A DNA stretch of 33,551 nucleotides, from the NCBI GenBank assembly GCA_947378785.1, contig CANCLK010000032.1, forward strand, positions 1 through 33,551, in the 5' to 3' direction. The notes under the pieces are model-generated. The model had not been told where the DNA came from. It ran no database searches and saw only the letters and a program-made list of their open reading frames with translations. This stretch comes from Comamonadaceae bacterium. Its GTDB lineage: Bacteria; Pseudomonadota; Gammaproteobacteria; Burkholderiales; Burkholderiaceae_C. Each line of letters begins with the position of its first letter. Position 1 is the first letter of the stretch. This document shows positions 18,900 to 28,146 of this stretch, one piece after another. The position numbers and the translations under genes are program-made.

Positions 18900-20177
18900 T
18901 TATGCAGCTTCAGCTGTCGCAGATCTGCGACCGAAGCGATTTTCAATGTAGTTTTCGACGATGACTTGGAACTCTTCGGCGATGCGGTCGCCACGCAGTG
19001 TCATGCGCTTTTCGCCGTCAATAAAGACTGGCGCTGCGGGCGCTTCACCCGAGCCCGGCAGACTGATGCCGAGGTCGGCATGTTTGCTTTCGCCGGGGCC
19101 ATTGACGATGCAACCCATGACCGCGACCTTGAGTTTTTCAACACCAGGGTATTGCTCGCGCCAGACCGGCATTTGCCCACGTAGGAAGTCGTCTATCTGT
19201 TTCGCCAGCACCTGAAAGGTGTCACTCGTGGTGCGACCGCAGCCTGGGCAAGCGGTCACGCTCGGCACAAAACTGCGCAGACCCAGCGCCTGCAAAATTT
19301 CTGACGCGATCAACACCTCTTGCGTGCGTGACTCGCCGGGTTGCGGCGTCAGCGAGACGCGAATCGTGTCGCCAATCCCCTCTTGCAGCAGGATGCCGAG
19401 CACAGCAGCAGACGCTACCGTGCCTTTGGTGCCCATGCCGGCTTCTGTCAGACCCAGGTGCAGCGCATGTTGTGTGCGCTTGGCCAATTCGCGATAGACC
19501 GAGATCAGGTCTTGCACGCCGCTGACCTTGCAAGACAGAATAATTTGTTCATGCGCCATGCCCATTTCTTGTGCCAGTGCCGCTGAATCAAGCGCCGATG
19601 TGATGAGCGCTTCATACATCACCTGTTTGGCATCCCAAGGGGCGCTTCTGCTGCTGTTCAGGTCCATCAGACTGGCCAACAATTCTTGGTCAAGGCTGCC
19701 CCAGTTGACGCCAATGCGCACGGGTTTGTTCCAGCGGACAGCCGCTTCAATCATCTGGCCGAATTGCTTGTCTCGTTTGTTGCCCTTGCCGACGTTGCCA
19801 GGATTGATTCGGTATTTTGAAAGCGCCTCAGCGCAAGCCGGGTAATCCGTCAACAGTCGGTGGCCATTGAAGTGAAAATCGCCGACCAAAGGGACGTCAA
19901 TGCCCATGCGATCAAGTTGGTCGCGGACATGCGGAACGGCCTCAGCAGCCTCTGGCGTGTTGACCGTGATGCGCACCATTTCAGAACCCGCCAGAGCGAG
20001 TTCTTTGACCTGAATTGCGGTACCGATGACATCAACCGTGTCTGTATTCGTCATCGACTGCACGCGTACCGGGGCATCTCCGCCCACAGTGACCACACGC
20101 GAGCCCCACACAACGCGGGCTTGGGCAGACCGACGAGGCAACGGCTCTGCGGATTCAATCGGGAGGCAAGGCAGCAC
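18900..20177 (-). CDS. ispG: 4-hydroxy-3-methylbut-2-enyl diphosphate synthase IspG
   Basis: This 425-residue iron-sulfur enzyme performs the second-last step of the MEP isoprenoid pathway. It turns MEcPP into HMBPP with electrons from flavodoxin or ferredoxin. The cluster ligands are Cys310 and Cys313 in [12 protein letters not shown], Cys356 in [10 protein letters not shown] and Glu363. The TIM-barrel start [13 protein letters not shown] is at 38-50, and the region 250-370 matches the bacterial form with the extra sequence typical of Proteobacteria. The start is GTG at 20177, two bases after the rodZ stop; a later start would cut the conserved N-terminus. Confidence 0.96.
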   Translation of the reverse strand: MLPCLPIESAEPLPRRSAQARVVWGSRVVTVGGDAPVRVQSMTNTDTVDVIGTAIQVKELALAGSEMVRITVNTPEAAEAVPHVRDQLDRMGIDVPLVGDFHFNGHRLLTDYPACAEALSKYRINPGNVGKGNKRDKQFGQMIEAAVRWNKPVRIGVNWGSLDQELLASLMDLNSSRSAPWDAKQVMYEALITSALDSAALAQEMGMAHEQIILSCKVSGVQDLISVYRELAKRTQHALHLGLTEAGMGTKGTVASAAVLGILLQEGIGDTIRVSLTPQPGESRTQEVLIASEILQALGLRSFVPSVTACPGCGRTTSDTFQVLAKQIDDFLRGQMPVWREQYPGVEKLKVAVMGCIVNGPGESKHADLGISLPGSGEAPAAPVFIDGEKRMTLRGDRIAEEFQVIVENYIENRFGRRSATAEAA

Positions 20178-20179
20178 TT

Positions 20180-21079
20180 TTATTTCACCTCAAAACGAGC
20201 GACGTTGTCGCGGGAGACGGGCGTCAGGTCAAACGCCTGGCCGCGGATGTGAACCTTGGTGACGTCAGCCCGGCCCACAATCACACTCAAAGGCAGTGCC
20301 CCTGTGGCACCAGCCACCTCACCAGAGTTCAGCTTTCGACGCAGCAACACAGTACCCTTCGTGTCGGTCACTTCAACCCATGACTCAGCCGTTGGCCGAA
20401 AAACCACAATGCCCGTAGTGGGAGGAGGTCCGGTTTGTACACCTTCCGCGGCAGACAGCACGGAGCCAGACACAACCGCCGATGACTTCGCATTGGCAGA
20501 ACCTGTGTCAGTAGCCGGCGAAGCCGTCTCCTGATTTGGGTTAGACGGTTCGACAGCCATCACAGGCATAGGCGGTGTGATCACCATACCGCCCTCCTCC
20601 GTAACATCTGTTTTGTGAGAGAAAAAATCCAACGGTGGCAAAAACACCAGCGCCAGTGCACCCAAGACGAGCACCAAGCCCCCCACGATGGCCGGACGCG
20701 AAATCGTGCCAGAGAGAGTCGGTTGACGTGTGGAAATTGTGGCCCCCTCAAGTTTGCGTCGACCCTCACTCCAATGTCCCAAACGCGGGGTGGATTGACT
20801 TGGCAAGAGTCGGAGAATTTCAGTTGAATCGACCTTCAGAGTGCGGCACACGCTACCGGCCAAAGCCCTGACAAAAACGGCATCGGGTAACAGGTCATAG
20901 CGATCAGCCTCCAAGGCCTCTAGCCTCTTGACGGGCACCTTCAACGACACCGCCAATGCCGCAATGTGCAAGCCGGCCGCCTCCCGAGCTCGGTGGATCA
21001 ATGCACCTGCCGTGAGTTCAGGCTCAGGAACGACCGGCACTGGGTTTTGCTCCGTGATTTGGTCGCTGTCTTCAGTCAT
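20180..21079 (-). CDS. rodZ: Cytoskeletal cell-shape protein RodZ
   Basis: This 299-residue bitopic inner-membrane protein links MreB to the wall-synthesis machinery. Residues 23-95 form a cytoplasmic helix-turn-helix (HTH_25; [19 protein letters not shown]). One membrane segment lies at about 130-150, then a Thr/Ser/Pro-rich periplasmic linker, and a C-terminal DUF4115 domain (about 225-299; [17 protein letters not shown]). The ATG at 21079 is chosen over one six codons upstream because AAGGGAC lies eight bases before it. It overlaps the end of pilW by eight bases. Confidence 0.92.
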   Translation of the reverse strand: MTEDSDQITEQNPVPVVPEPELTAGALIHRAREAAGLHIAALAVSLKVPVKRLEALEADRYDLLPDAVFVRALAGSVCRTLKVDSTEILRLLPSQSTPRLGHWSEGRRKLEGATISTRQPTLSGTISRPAIVGGLVLVLGALALVFLPPLDFFSHKTDVTEEGGMVITPPMPVMAVEPSNPNQETASPATDTGSANAKSSAVVSGSVLSAAEGVQTGPPPTTGIVVFRPTAESWVEVTDTKGTVLLRRKLNSGEVAGATGALPLSVIVGRADVTKVHIRGQAFDLTPVSRDNVARFEVK

Positions 21080-21875
21080 GGAAAGTCCCTTTTTCATAAG
21101 CGATCAATTCGCGAGATTGTGCAAAACGGCCACGCAGCTGATCCGCCAGCGCAGCAACTGCATCTGGGTGGTTCAGTCGTCGCTCAATTCTGATGCCCAG
21201 CCACAAGGTTTCAGCGTTGGCAAAAGGCCCATTGTTAAGTTTACGCATATAAGGCTGCGCAGGCTGAAAGTCCCCACGGTCAAACAACAAAAGAGCCAAG
21301 TTGTATGCCGTCACGGGATTCGCGGCATCTAATTCTTGCGATCGGGAAAGACTGACTTCAGCGTCGTGGGGGTGGCCTGAGCGCATCTGGCACAGGCCCT
21401 GCACCCTCCAACTCTTGGCGGCATGGGTATAGGTCGGATTGGCTATCGCTTGAGCAAAAAATGCCTCAGAAGCCTCGTACTGGGCGTGCTGACACAACAG
21501 CCAAGCGAAGTTGTGCGCAGCATCAGCATCCCTTGGGTTCAGTGCCAATGCACGCTTAAAACTATCTCTCGCCAAGGGCAAGTCGTTCAAACGCTGATAC
21601 ACCAAACCGCGCAAGTTGTAGGCATCCGCATAAGCGGGGTCAATGGCAATTGCCTGCTTAATTTCATCCAGTGCCACATGGGTCTGTCCTTGCTGGAAGT
21701 AGGCAGATGCCAATTCGAGGCGTATCCGTGCACGCCGTTTGAGGGGTGTCTCATCGGATTCAGTCTGTATATCTGCGTGAACATCCTGAGGGCCGGACAC
21801 ATCTAGTCTGGACACCCCTTGTGCACAGCCAGACAGCCACACAGCCAGCGCGCAGACAAGCCCGCGGGTGAGCAT
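21072..21875 (-). CDS. pilW: Type IV pilus biogenesis lipoprotein PilW (PilF)
   Basis: This 267-residue lipoprotein helps assemble the PilQ secretin of type IV pili in the outer membrane. The signal peptide ends in the lipobox LSGC with Cys17. At least three TPR units follow (for example YADAYNLRGLVYQRLNDLPL and NPRDADAAHNFAWLLCQ). The frame opens 44 codons earlier, but the ATG at 21875 puts the signal at the N-terminus and leaves 11 bases after rlmN. The gene order rlmN-pilW-rodZ-ispG-hisS is common in Beta- and Gammaproteobacteria. No other pilus gene is in the window. Confidence 0.92.
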   Translation of the reverse strand: MLTRGLVCALAVWLSGCAQGVSRLDVSGPQDVHADIQTESDETPLKRRARIRLELASAYFQQGQTHVALDEIKQAIAIDPAYADAYNLRGLVYQRLNDLPLARDSFKRALALNPRDADAAHNFAWLLCQHAQYEASEAFFAQAIANPTYTHAAKSWRVQGLCQMRSGHPHDAEVSLSRSQELDAANPVTAYNLALLLFDRGDFQPAQPYMRKLNNGPFANAETLWLGIRIERRLNHPDAVAALADQLRGRFAQSRELIAYEKGTFHD

Positions 21876-21886
21876 GGCTGGAAAGT

Positions 21887-23035
21887 TCACGGCTGGTTTT
21901 CCTGCGCCACGACAACCTTGATCCCCGCCAACATGCCTTGACGCTGGGTCACCATGCGCTTTTGAACGTCGGTGCGGTCCTGTACATCGCCGGCGAGTTG
22001 CCCACAAGCTGCATCGATGTCATCGCCACGGGTTTTTCGCACGGTGGTCACGATGCCAGCGTCCAGCAGTATTTTGGCAAAGGCCATCACCTGCGGCATG
22101 GGCGAGCGCGTCAGGCCAGAGGCCGGAAACGGATTAAAAGGGATCAGATTGAACTTGCATGACAGCCCGTCCACCGCATGTTTGCGCATCAAAGCAACCA
22201 ATTGGCGCGCATGCTCCGGTTGGTCATTGACGCCATCGAGCATGCAATATTCAAAGGTGATGAAGTCGCGCGGCGCGAAGGCTTGGTAACGGGCGCAGGC
22301 CTGCAACAACTCAGCAATCGGGTATTTTCGGTTCAGCGGAACCAAGTTGTCGCGCAAGGTGTCGTCTGGCGCATGCAGCGACACCGCCAGCGCCACGGGA
22401 CAGTCCTGCCCGAGTCGGTCGATCATCGGCACCACGCCTGAGGTCGAGACCGTGACGCGTCGGCGAGAAAGGCCGTAAGCGTGGTCGTCGAGCATGACAC
22501 GCAAGGCCGGCAACAACTGCGCATAATTTTGCAGTGGCTCACCCATGCCCATCATCACCACGTTGGAGATGACGCGCTCCTGCTTGCCCAAGTGCTGGCG
22601 CAGGAAGTGCTCGGCAAACCAAAGCTGTGCCGTGATTTCGGCTGTGCGGAGGTTGCGACTGAAACCTTGATGACCGGTCGAACAAAAACGGCACCCCACA
22701 GCGCAACCGGCTTGGGATGAAATACACAGGGTGCCGCGGTCTGCTTCGGGAATGAAGACGGTCTCGATGACATCGCCCGCACCCACATCGAACAGCCACT
22801 TGATGGTGCCGTCTGCAGAGTCATGGCGCGACACCACGTTGAGCGCCTGAATGTGCGCCTTGCCGGAGAGCTTGCTGCGCAGTGACTTGGCCAGATCGGT
22901 CATCTGTTCAAAGTCGGTCGCACCGCGCTGATGAATCCAGCGGAACAGCTGGGTCGCGCGGAAACGCTTTTCCCCGAGCTGCTCGCAAAATGCGGCCAAC
23001 CCATCAAGGTCAAAATCGAGAAGATTAGTGGTCAT
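21887..23035 (-). CDS. rlmN: Dual-specificity RNA methyltransferase RlmN
   Basis: This 382-residue radical-SAM enzyme methylates C2 of A2503 in 23S rRNA and of A37 in some tRNAs. The 4Fe-4S site is Cys111, Cys115 and Cys118 in [13 protein letters not shown]. The C-terminal Cys344 in [14 protein letters not shown] is the residue that carries the methyl group in this family. [10 protein letters not shown] (161-170) is the SAM-binding GE motif. The ATG at 23035 ([10 protein letters not shown]) matches relatives; the 16 codons upstream are not conserved. Pairs with ndk across a structured 87-base gap. Confidence 0.96.
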   Translation of the reverse strand: MTTNLLDFDLDGLAAFCEQLGEKRFRATQLFRWIHQRGATDFEQMTDLAKSLRSKLSGKAHIQALNVVSRHDSADGTIKWLFDVGAGDVIETVFIPEADRGTLCISSQAGCAVGCRFCSTGHQGFSRNLRTAEITAQLWFAEHFLRQHLGKQERVISNVVMMGMGEPLQNYAQLLPALRVMLDDHAYGLSRRRVTVSTSGVVPMIDRLGQDCPVALAVSLHAPDDTLRDNLVPLNRKYPIAELLQACARYQAFAPRDFITFEYCMLDGVNDQPEHARQLVALMRKHAVDGLSCKFNLIPFNPFPASGLTRSPMPQVMAFAKILLDAGIVTTVRKTRGDDIDAACGQLAGDVQDRTDVQKRMVTQRQGMLAGIKVVVAQENQP

Positions 23036-23067
23036 GACGGGCACCGAAGCAGCCACCCACGAGAAAG

Positions 23068-23116
23068 GGCCCCAAGCCAGCAACGGCCCGGCGACGGGCA
23101 GTGACGCTGTGGGGCC
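23068..23116. other. Nested three-stem hairpin between ndk and rlmN
   Basis: Three stems are nested around a GCGA loop: GGCCCCA/TGGGGCC (23068-23074 with 23110-23116), CAGC/GCTG (23078-23081 with 23106-23109) and GCCCG/CGGGC (23086-23090 with 23095-23099). A 3-base bulge and an internal loop separate them. It lies between the ndk stop and rlmN start. No T-tract follows on the minus strand, so simple termination is unlikely. A role in mRNA stability or attenuation is inference. Confidence 0.55.
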
Positions 23117-23122
23117 GACATA

Positions 23123-23548
23123 TCAGCGTGTGTAAATATTCATGCCTGCGAAGAAGAAGCTGATCTCGACTTGCGCTGTTTCAACAGCGTCAGAGCCGTG
23201 AACGGCATTGGCATCAATGCTCTCAGCGAAATCAGCGCGGATGGTGCCTGGCGCTGCTTTCTTAGGGTCGGTAGCACCCAGCAGATCGCGGTGCTTCAGA
23301 ACAGCGTTTTCGCCTTCGAGGGCTTGGATCATCACTGGGCCAGAGACCATGAAATCAACCAAGTCCTTGAAGAAAGGACGTTCACGGTGCACGCCATAGA
23401 AAGCTTCGGCTTCACCGCGGGACAGATGCACAAACTTGGCAGCCACAATTTTCAAGCCAGCAGCTTCGAAACGTGCGTAGATCTGACCAATGACGTTCTT
23501 GGCGACAGCGTCAGGTTTGATGATGGAGAGAGTACGTTCGATAGCCAT
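23123..23548 (-). CDS. ndk: Nucleoside diphosphate kinase Ndk
   Basis: This 141-residue enzyme moves the terminal phosphate of ATP to other nucleoside diphosphates, balancing NTP pools. The phospho-accepting His117 is in NAVHGSD (115-120 region); the N-terminal [10 protein letters not shown] and the nucleotide-binding Lys11, Tyr51, Arg87-type residues are in place. The ATG at 23548 has a good AAGGAA ribosome-binding site. Length is that of the usual bacterial form. It lies upstream of rlmN, as in many Proteobacteria. Confidence 0.98.
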   Translation of the reverse strand: MAIERTLSIIKPDAVAKNVIGQIYARFEAAGLKIVAAKFVHLSRGEAEAFYGVHRERPFFKDLVDFMVSGPVMIQALEGENAVLKHRDLLGATDPKKAAPGTIRADFAESIDANAVHGSDAVETAQVEISFFFAGMNIYTR

Positions 23549-23581
23549 GAGAGTTCCTTAACTTTTGAATTTTCGGGTGAG

Positions 23582-23596
23582 TGTTCAGAATGAACA
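23582..23596. promoter_or_regulatory. Perfect 6+3+6 palindrome upstream of ndk
   Basis: TGTTCA, GAA, TGAACA form a perfect inverted repeat 33 bases before the ndk start. The size and symmetry suit a dimeric DNA-binding repressor, and the site would lie near the ndk promoter. I do not recognise the regulator, and a chance repeat cannot be excluded. Confidence 0.35.
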
Positions 23597-23676
23597 AAGC
23601 CTTAGAGTTTAACCTGAGCGCGCTGCCTAGGTGCTCCGAAGGGTGAGCGTAAAGGCCTTGAAGTTCAGCTTGATGT

Positions 23677-25335
23677 TCAGCGATTCCCGCTTCGACCACC
23701 ACCACCGCCACTGCCGCCCCGGTTACCACCACCTCCGCCGCCACGGCGTGGGCCACCGGTGCCTCCGCCGCCATAACCGCCTCCTCCAAAACCACCTCCA
23801 CCGCCGCTACCACTGCCACTGCCGCCGCCACCGCGACGCTGGCCTTGTCCCTGCGCTTGGCGCTGCCTAGTGAACGTTTCAGCACCGATATAGCCAAACG
23901 AGGTTTTCATCGGGTCCGGCTGAGATCCCCCTGGCGGATTGTCTGATCTGGCGGAACGATCACCACCGCGTGGTTGACCTTGTCGGCCTGCATTGCCGCC
24001 ACCGCCGCCAAAATTACCTTGACGAGGACCGCCGCGTGGGCCGCCTGGACCGGGCGAACGACCACCTGGGCCTGGACCTCTGCCGCGTCCAGCATCTTGC
24101 CGCTGTGGAGGCGGCTGCAAGTCGTATGGCTCTGGCGCGTCATCCTGCGGCGCATCGCTAGGCTGGCGCTGCACGGGGGCACCCCGATTCCCGCCGCGTG
24201 AACGCTCTTGCCGCGGACCGCGCCCCGTTCGACCCTTTCCAGGAACCCCGTCCGCTTGACGCGGTGGTCTTGGGTCTCCGCGAGATTCAGATCGACTCAG
24301 CGCATTGGTCAGCGCTGCAATGTCGTTTTCATCGAGCTCAACAAAGGCGCCACGCTTGAGGCCTCGCGGCAACATGACTGCGCCATAGCGAATGCGAATC
24401 AAACGACTAACAGCATGGCCGACAGCTTCAAACATGCGGCGCACTTCGCGGTTTCGTCCCTCAGAAATGGTCACCTTGTACCAACAGTTGGCGCCTTCGC
24501 CGCCGCCGGCTTCAATGCTGCCGAACTGAGCCATCCCGTCGTCAAGTTGTACGCCTTCGAGCAAACGTTTTTTCTCTTCGTTGTTCAATGCCCCCAGCAC
24601 ACGGACGGCGTATTCGCGCTCCAATCCAAAACGCGGGTGCATCAGTTGGTTGGCGAGCTCCCCGGAACTCGTCAACAACAACAAGCCTTCGGTGTTCAGA
24701 TCGAGCCGGCCAACAGACTGCCACTTCCCTTGGTACAACTTGGGCAGACGGCGAAAAACGGTAGGTCGGTTTTGCGGATCATCGTGGGTGACAACCTCGC
24801 CGGTGGGCTTGTGGTAAGCGATCACACGGGCAGGCGGCGGATCGATCCGCACACGCACAGGCTTACCGTTGACCTTGACCGTGTCGCCGAACTGAATGCG
24901 TTGACCAACGTGCGCCGGCTCGGCGTTGACGGAAATTCGCCCTTCCAGAATGAGTTGTTCCATTTCCAAGCGCGAACCCAAACCAGCCTGCGCCAGCACC
25001 TTGTGCAGCTTCGGACTTTCCGGCTGCGCCGACAGCACGCGTTTGGACAACACGACCGCAACATCCTCTTCGTCAGCGTCGAATTGGCCGGTCACCACAT
25101 CTTCAAAATGGTAGGCAGTATCACGCGCTGCAGACGCCGGAGACCGATGAGGCTGCGTTGAACGCCGCGGGACCAAAGACGCATCAGATGGCGGTCTCGT
25201 CTGAGCAAGCTCCTCGCCTGTGTCATCGATCTTTACAGGCGCCGACTCAATGCCCTGCACCGGGGGTGCAATGGCCTCAACAACAGGCGGGCTGGCAGTT
25301 TCGGTTTCTGGAATAGGTGTATCTGATGGGTTCAT
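23677..25335 (-). CDS. rluB: 23S rRNA pseudouridine synthase RluB with long Gly/Arg-rich tail
   Basis: This 552-residue protein makes pseudouridine 2605 of 23S rRNA. It is far longer than E. coli RluB (about 290 residues). Residues 1-105 are a Pro/Ala/acidic extension. The S4 RNA-binding domain is at about 108-155 ([20 protein letters not shown]). The synthase core is at about 170-340, with catalytic Asp212 in [11 protein letters not shown] and [15 protein letters not shown] at 293-307. Residues 347-552 are low complexity, rich in Gly, Arg, Pro and Gln, interrupted by a short ordered motif [13 protein letters not shown] at 476-488. The tail resembles RGG-type RNA-binding tails. It follows scpB by 115 bases. 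Confidence 0.93.
   Translation of the reverse strand: MNPSDTPIPETETASPPVVEAIAPPVQGIESAPVKIDDTGEELAQTRPPSDASLVPRRSTQPHRSPASAARDTAYHFEDVVTGQFDADEEDVAVVLSKRVLSAQPESPKLHKVLAQAGLGSRLEMEQLILEGRISVNAEPAHVGQRIQFGDTVKVNGKPVRVRIDPPPARVIAYHKPTGEVVTHDDPQNRPTVFRRLPKLYQGKWQSVGRLDLNTEGLLLLTSSGELANQLMHPRFGLEREYAVRVLGALNNEEKKRLLEGVQLDDGMAQFGSIEAGGGEGANCWYKVTISEGRNREVRRMFEAVGHAVSRLIRIRYGAVMLPRGLKRGAFVELDENDIAALTNALSRSESRGDPRPPRQADGVPGKGRTGRGPRQERSRGGNRGAPVQRQPSDAPQDDAPEPYDLQPPPQRQDAGRGRGPGPGGRSPGPGGPRGGPRQGNFGGGGGNAGRQGQPRGGDRSARSDNPPGGSQPDPMKTSFGYIGAETFTRQRQAQGQGQRRGGGGSGSGSGGGGGFGGGGYGGGGTGGPRRGGGGGGNRGGSGGGGGRSGNR
23680..23835 (-). repeat. Low-complexity Gly-codon repeat at the 3' end of rluB
   Basis: This stretch encodes residues 501-552 of RluB, over half of which are Gly, in irregular [16 protein letters not shown] blocks. 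On the plus strand it reads as runs of CCACC and CCGCC units. Such sequence is prone to slippage, so length may vary between strains. Confidence 0.8.
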
Positions 25336-25450
25336 AGTTTCTTGCGGTTTGGCAGCGGGGCCGGAAGGAGGTTGTTCGAAAATCTGCGCCCCCTACGCCA
25401 ACCGCTGCGGCTCGCCGAATGAAGCTGATGTGCTCAAAGTCGTTGTCAAC

Positions 25451-26146
25451 TCAAATGGGCGATGGTCCTACAGGAGCAGCCAAGGTCTCGATCTCAATTT
25501 CGATATCTGTTTCTATTGGGTCCACCTCAGCATCCACAGCGGGCTCGATCTCGGTCTGCACGACCAATGACTCGCCCATCGGAGACGGCTCAGACAAGCC
25601 AAACTCGATCTGCTCAAGCATGGCCTGCTCACCTTCAGAACTATTCATCGTGGGCAACTGATCGAGTGACTCAACCCCAAGATCGTCCAAAAACTGCCGG
25701 GTGGTCGCGAACAGCGCCGGGCGGCCCACGGTTTCACGATGCCCGATCACTTCGACCCATCCCCGGTCTTCCAACTGCTTGAGCAACAGGCTGTTGATCG
25801 TCACGCCACGAATATCTTCCATGTCGCCGCGCGTGACCGGCTGACGATAGGCAATGATCGCCAGCGTTTCCAAGGTCGCACGGGTGTATTTGGGTGGCTT
25901 TTCTGGGTGCAACCGATCCAAGAATTCGCGCATCTCCGGGCGGCTTTGAAAACGCCAACCGGTCGCCACGTGTATCAGTTCAACCCCTCGACCGGCCCAA
26001 TCGTCCTGCAACTGCTGCAGCAGACGTTTCAGGGTGTCGGCAGTCAACGCACCGTCGAAAAGCACCTCCATCTCACGCACATGCAAGGGTTGCGGAGCGC
26101 AGATCAATGCTGTTTCGAGGACGCGCTTTGCATCCATCGTATTCAT
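25451..26146 (-). CDS. scpB: SMC-ScpAB complex subunit ScpB
   Basis: This 231-residue protein is the kleisin-associated winged-helix subunit of the SMC condensin, which compacts and segregates the chromosome. Two winged-helix domains are seen at about 5-80 and 85-165, with [20 protein letters not shown] and [18 protein letters not shown] as the family core. After about 180 it has an acidic tail of Glu, Asp and Ile residues. scpA is not in the window. The partner gene order scpB-rluB is widespread in Bacteria. It starts 130 bases after rluD. Confidence 0.94.
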   Translation of the reverse strand: MNTMDAKRVLETALICAPQPLHVREMEVLFDGALTADTLKRLLQQLQDDWAGRGVELIHVATGWRFQSRPEMREFLDRLHPEKPPKYTRATLETLAIIAYRQPVTRGDMEDIRGVTINSLLLKQLEDRGWVEVIGHRETVGRPALFATTRQFLDDLGVESLDQLPTMNSSEGEQAMLEQIEFGLSEPSPMGESLVVQTEIEPAVDAEVDPIETDIEIEIETLAAPVGPSPI

Positions 26147-26276
26147 GATTTTTCAGTTCCGAAAAAAAAGCCGGGTGAGGCGGGCCTGATGACAACCAAG
26201 GCCGGGGGCACAGAGACGAGAGGTTCAGGCTGGTGGGAAACCATCCGTTGAGCGTAACGCTGGCGAGTAGTTAAGA

Positions 26277-27311
26277 CTACGACTTGCCATTGTAACTGAG
26301 CCCCAGCTCAGCCATGGCGGCCTCCAAATCATCAGGGACTGGAGCGACAAATGCCAATGCATCGCCACTCACCGGGTGCTCAAAACCCAAGCGGCGGGCA
26401 TGCAAGGCCTGCCGCTTGAGTCCAACGGCAGGCTCACCGCCATACAGTGCATCGGAAACCAAGGGGTGACCCAAGGAAGCCATGTGAACGCGGATCTGAT
26501 GCGTGCGTCCGGTGTAAAGCTTGCAGCGCACGAGGCAAAAATCGTCTTGGTTGTCGATCAAAGAAATATCGGTGAGGGCCGTTTTTCCGGCGTTACGCTC
26601 AAGATCGACCACCGCCATGCGCAAACGGTTGCGCGGATCGCGCCCGATCGGCAGCGCTACCTGCTGCTGACGCGATCCTAGCCACTCTTTATGGCCAACC
26701 GCAAGATAGTCGCGGTTGACTGTACGGGCAGCGATCATTTCAACCAGCCGGTCCATGGCTTCACGCGTTTTAGCGACGACCATCAGGCCGCTGGTGTCTT
26801 TGTCGAGCCGGTGCACGATGCCTGCGCGCGGCAAGAAACGCATTGCGTCATCACGTCCGAGTAAGCCATTCAACAAGGTGCCGCTCCAGTTTCCAGGCGC
26901 CGGGTGCACGACCAAACCAGCCGGTTTGTTGATCACCATCAAATAATCATCTTCAAAAACAACGTCGAGCGCCATCACTTCAGGTTTGAAAGCTTGGCTT
27001 TGGGGCGTTGGCCGAAGTTCGATTTGTAACAAATCTCCCGCCTTGACCTTGGCTGAGGTCTTGGTGATGATCTGTTTTTTCAGACTTACAGCACCGGACT
27101 CGATGAGCTGCTGAAGATAAGTCCGCGAGAACTCGGGCACAATTCCGGCCAAGGCCCGATCCAGCCGCTCACCATGTGCCGAAATTGGCACTTCGGCCTC
27201 GCGTAATTCGACCTCAATGACGCCATCGGCCTCATCTTGGAAGTCTTCAGAAACGGCAGCGATCAAAGGGTCGCTCGATATAATTATTGGGTTATGTTCA
27301 GAAACAGTCAT
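26277..27311 (-). CDS. rluD: 23S rRNA pseudouridine synthase RluD
   Basis: This 344-residue enzyme makes pseudouridines 1911, 1915 and 1917 in helix 69 of 23S rRNA, important for ribosome assembly. The S4 domain is at about 47-95 (GERLDRALAGIVPEFSRTYL), and the catalytic Asp170 is in GIVHRLDKDTSGL (164-176). YTGRTHQIRVH further on is a family signature. The ATG at 27311 is used; the frame opens nine codons earlier, which would run into bamD. The N-terminal 45 residues are acidic and probably disordered. Divergent from bamD with 16 bases between starts; this pairing is common in Proteobacteria. Confidence 0.95.
   Translation of the reverse strand: MTVSEHNPIIISSDPLIAAVSEDFQDEADGVIEVELREAEVPISAHGERLDRALAGIVPEFSRTYLQQLIESGAVSLKKQIITKTSAKVKAGDLLQIELRPTPQSQAFKPEVMALDVVFEDDYLMVINKPAGLVVHPAPGNWSGTLLNGLLGRDDAMRFLPRAGIVHRLDKDTSGLMVVAKTREAMDRLVEMIAARTVNRDYLAVGHKEWLGSRQQQVALPIGRDPRNRLRMAVVDLERNAGKTALTDISLIDNQDDFCLVRCKLYTGRTHQIRVHMASLGHPLVSDALYGGEPAVGLKRQALHARRLGFEHPVSGDALAFVAPVPDDLEAAMAELGLSYNGKS
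27279..27284 (+). promoter_or_regulatory. Likely -10 element of the bamD promoter, inside rluD
   Basis: A perfect TATAAT lies 43 bases before the bamD start, within the first codons of the divergent rluD. Transcription would begin near 27291. No TTGACA-like -35 is visible at 16-18 bases upstream, so the call rests on the -10 and the position. Confidence 0.5.
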
Positions 27312-27327
27312 TAGAGAGTCGATCACG

Positions 27328-28146
27328 ATGTTGTTCAAATTATCGGCGCTTCAAGCCACGACTCGCGCAGCAGGCGCTGTTTTAATTCTCGGCAGCCTCA
27401 TGGCTGGTTGTTCTTCAACGCCTGTCGACCCCACGGCGACATGGAGCCCAAACAAAATTTACTCGGAAGCCAAAGACGAAGCCAGTTCCGGCGCCTATGA
27501 AAAAGCCATCGGACTCTATGAAAAACTCGAAGGCCGCGCAGCGGGAACACCTTTAGCGCAACAGGCACAACTTGAAAAAGCGTACACACAGTATAAAAAC
27601 GGTGACCAAGTTAAAGCCATTGCCACATTAGACCGATTCGTCAGGCTTCATCCTGCCAGTTCAGCCTTGGACTATGCCCTGTACTTGAAAGGCCTTGTCA
27701 ATTTCAATGACAACCTTGGCCTCTTCAGTTCTTGGGTACGTCAAGATCTTTCAGAGCGTGACCAAAAGGCCGCCAAGGAATCGTTTGATGCCTTCAAAGA
27801 ACTGGCCTCGCGCTTTCCTGATTCGCGCTACACCCCCGATGCTCGCCTACGCATGACCTACATCGTGAACTCGCTGGCCCAGTCAGAAGTGCATGTGGCT
27901 CGCTTCTACTTCAGCCGTGGCGCTTATGTCGCGACGATCAATCGAGCACAAAGTGCCATTGCCGAGTACCGTGATGTGCCAGCCATTGAAGAAGCCTTAT
28001 CGCTCCTTTACCGGTCCTACGACGCCTTGGGTATGACTCAACTGCGTGATGACACTCTCCGCGTGATGCAACAAAGCTATCCTGACAGTCCCTTCACCCG
28101 CAGCGATGCCAAAGCTAAGCAGGGCTCGTGGTACAAGTTTTGGTGA
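27328..28146 (+). CDS. bamD: Outer membrane assembly lipoprotein BamD
   Basis: This 272-residue lipoprotein is an essential BAM-complex subunit, anchored to the inner face of the outer membrane, and recruits BamA with its substrates. The signal peptide ends in LMAGC with lipidated Cys28. Five TPR-like helix pairs follow (for example ASSGAYEKAIGLYEKLEGR, YKNGDQVKAIATLDRFVRLH and ELASRFPDSRYTPDARLRMTY). The ATG at 27328 is chosen, with GAGAG nine bases before it; earlier codons overlap rluD and have no signal. Its 3' end overlaps yoaA by 32 bases. Confidence 0.95.
   Translation: MLFKLSALQATTRAAGAVLILGSLMAGCSSTPVDPTATWSPNKIYSEAKDEASSGAYEKAIGLYEKLEGRAAGTPLAQQAQLEKAYTQYKNGDQVKAIATLDRFVRLHPASSALDYALYLKGLVNFNDNLGLFSSWVRQDLSERDQKAAKESFDAFKELASRFPDSRYTPDARLRMTYIVNSLAQSEVHVARFYFSRGAYVATINRAQSAIAEYRDVPAIEEALSLLYRSYDALGMTQLRDDTLRVMQQSYPDSPFTRSDAKAKQGSWYKFW

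Noticed and set aside
24208..25161. A 317-codon open frame on the plus strand opposite rluB
   Set aside because: rluB on the minus strand has clear S4 and synthase motifs. The antisense product is unlike any family and lacks a convincing ribosome-binding site.
26160..26215. GC-rich gap with an A8/T8 run between rluD and scpB, considered as a terminator
   Set aside because: The T-run on the minus strand is not directly preceded by a good stem; the best pairing (GGCCT/AGGCC) is 16 bases away from it.
26267..26280. GTAGT-TAAG-ACTAC inverted repeat at the rluD stop
   Set aside because: Only five base pairs, no T-tract, overlaps the stop codon. Too weak to call a terminator.
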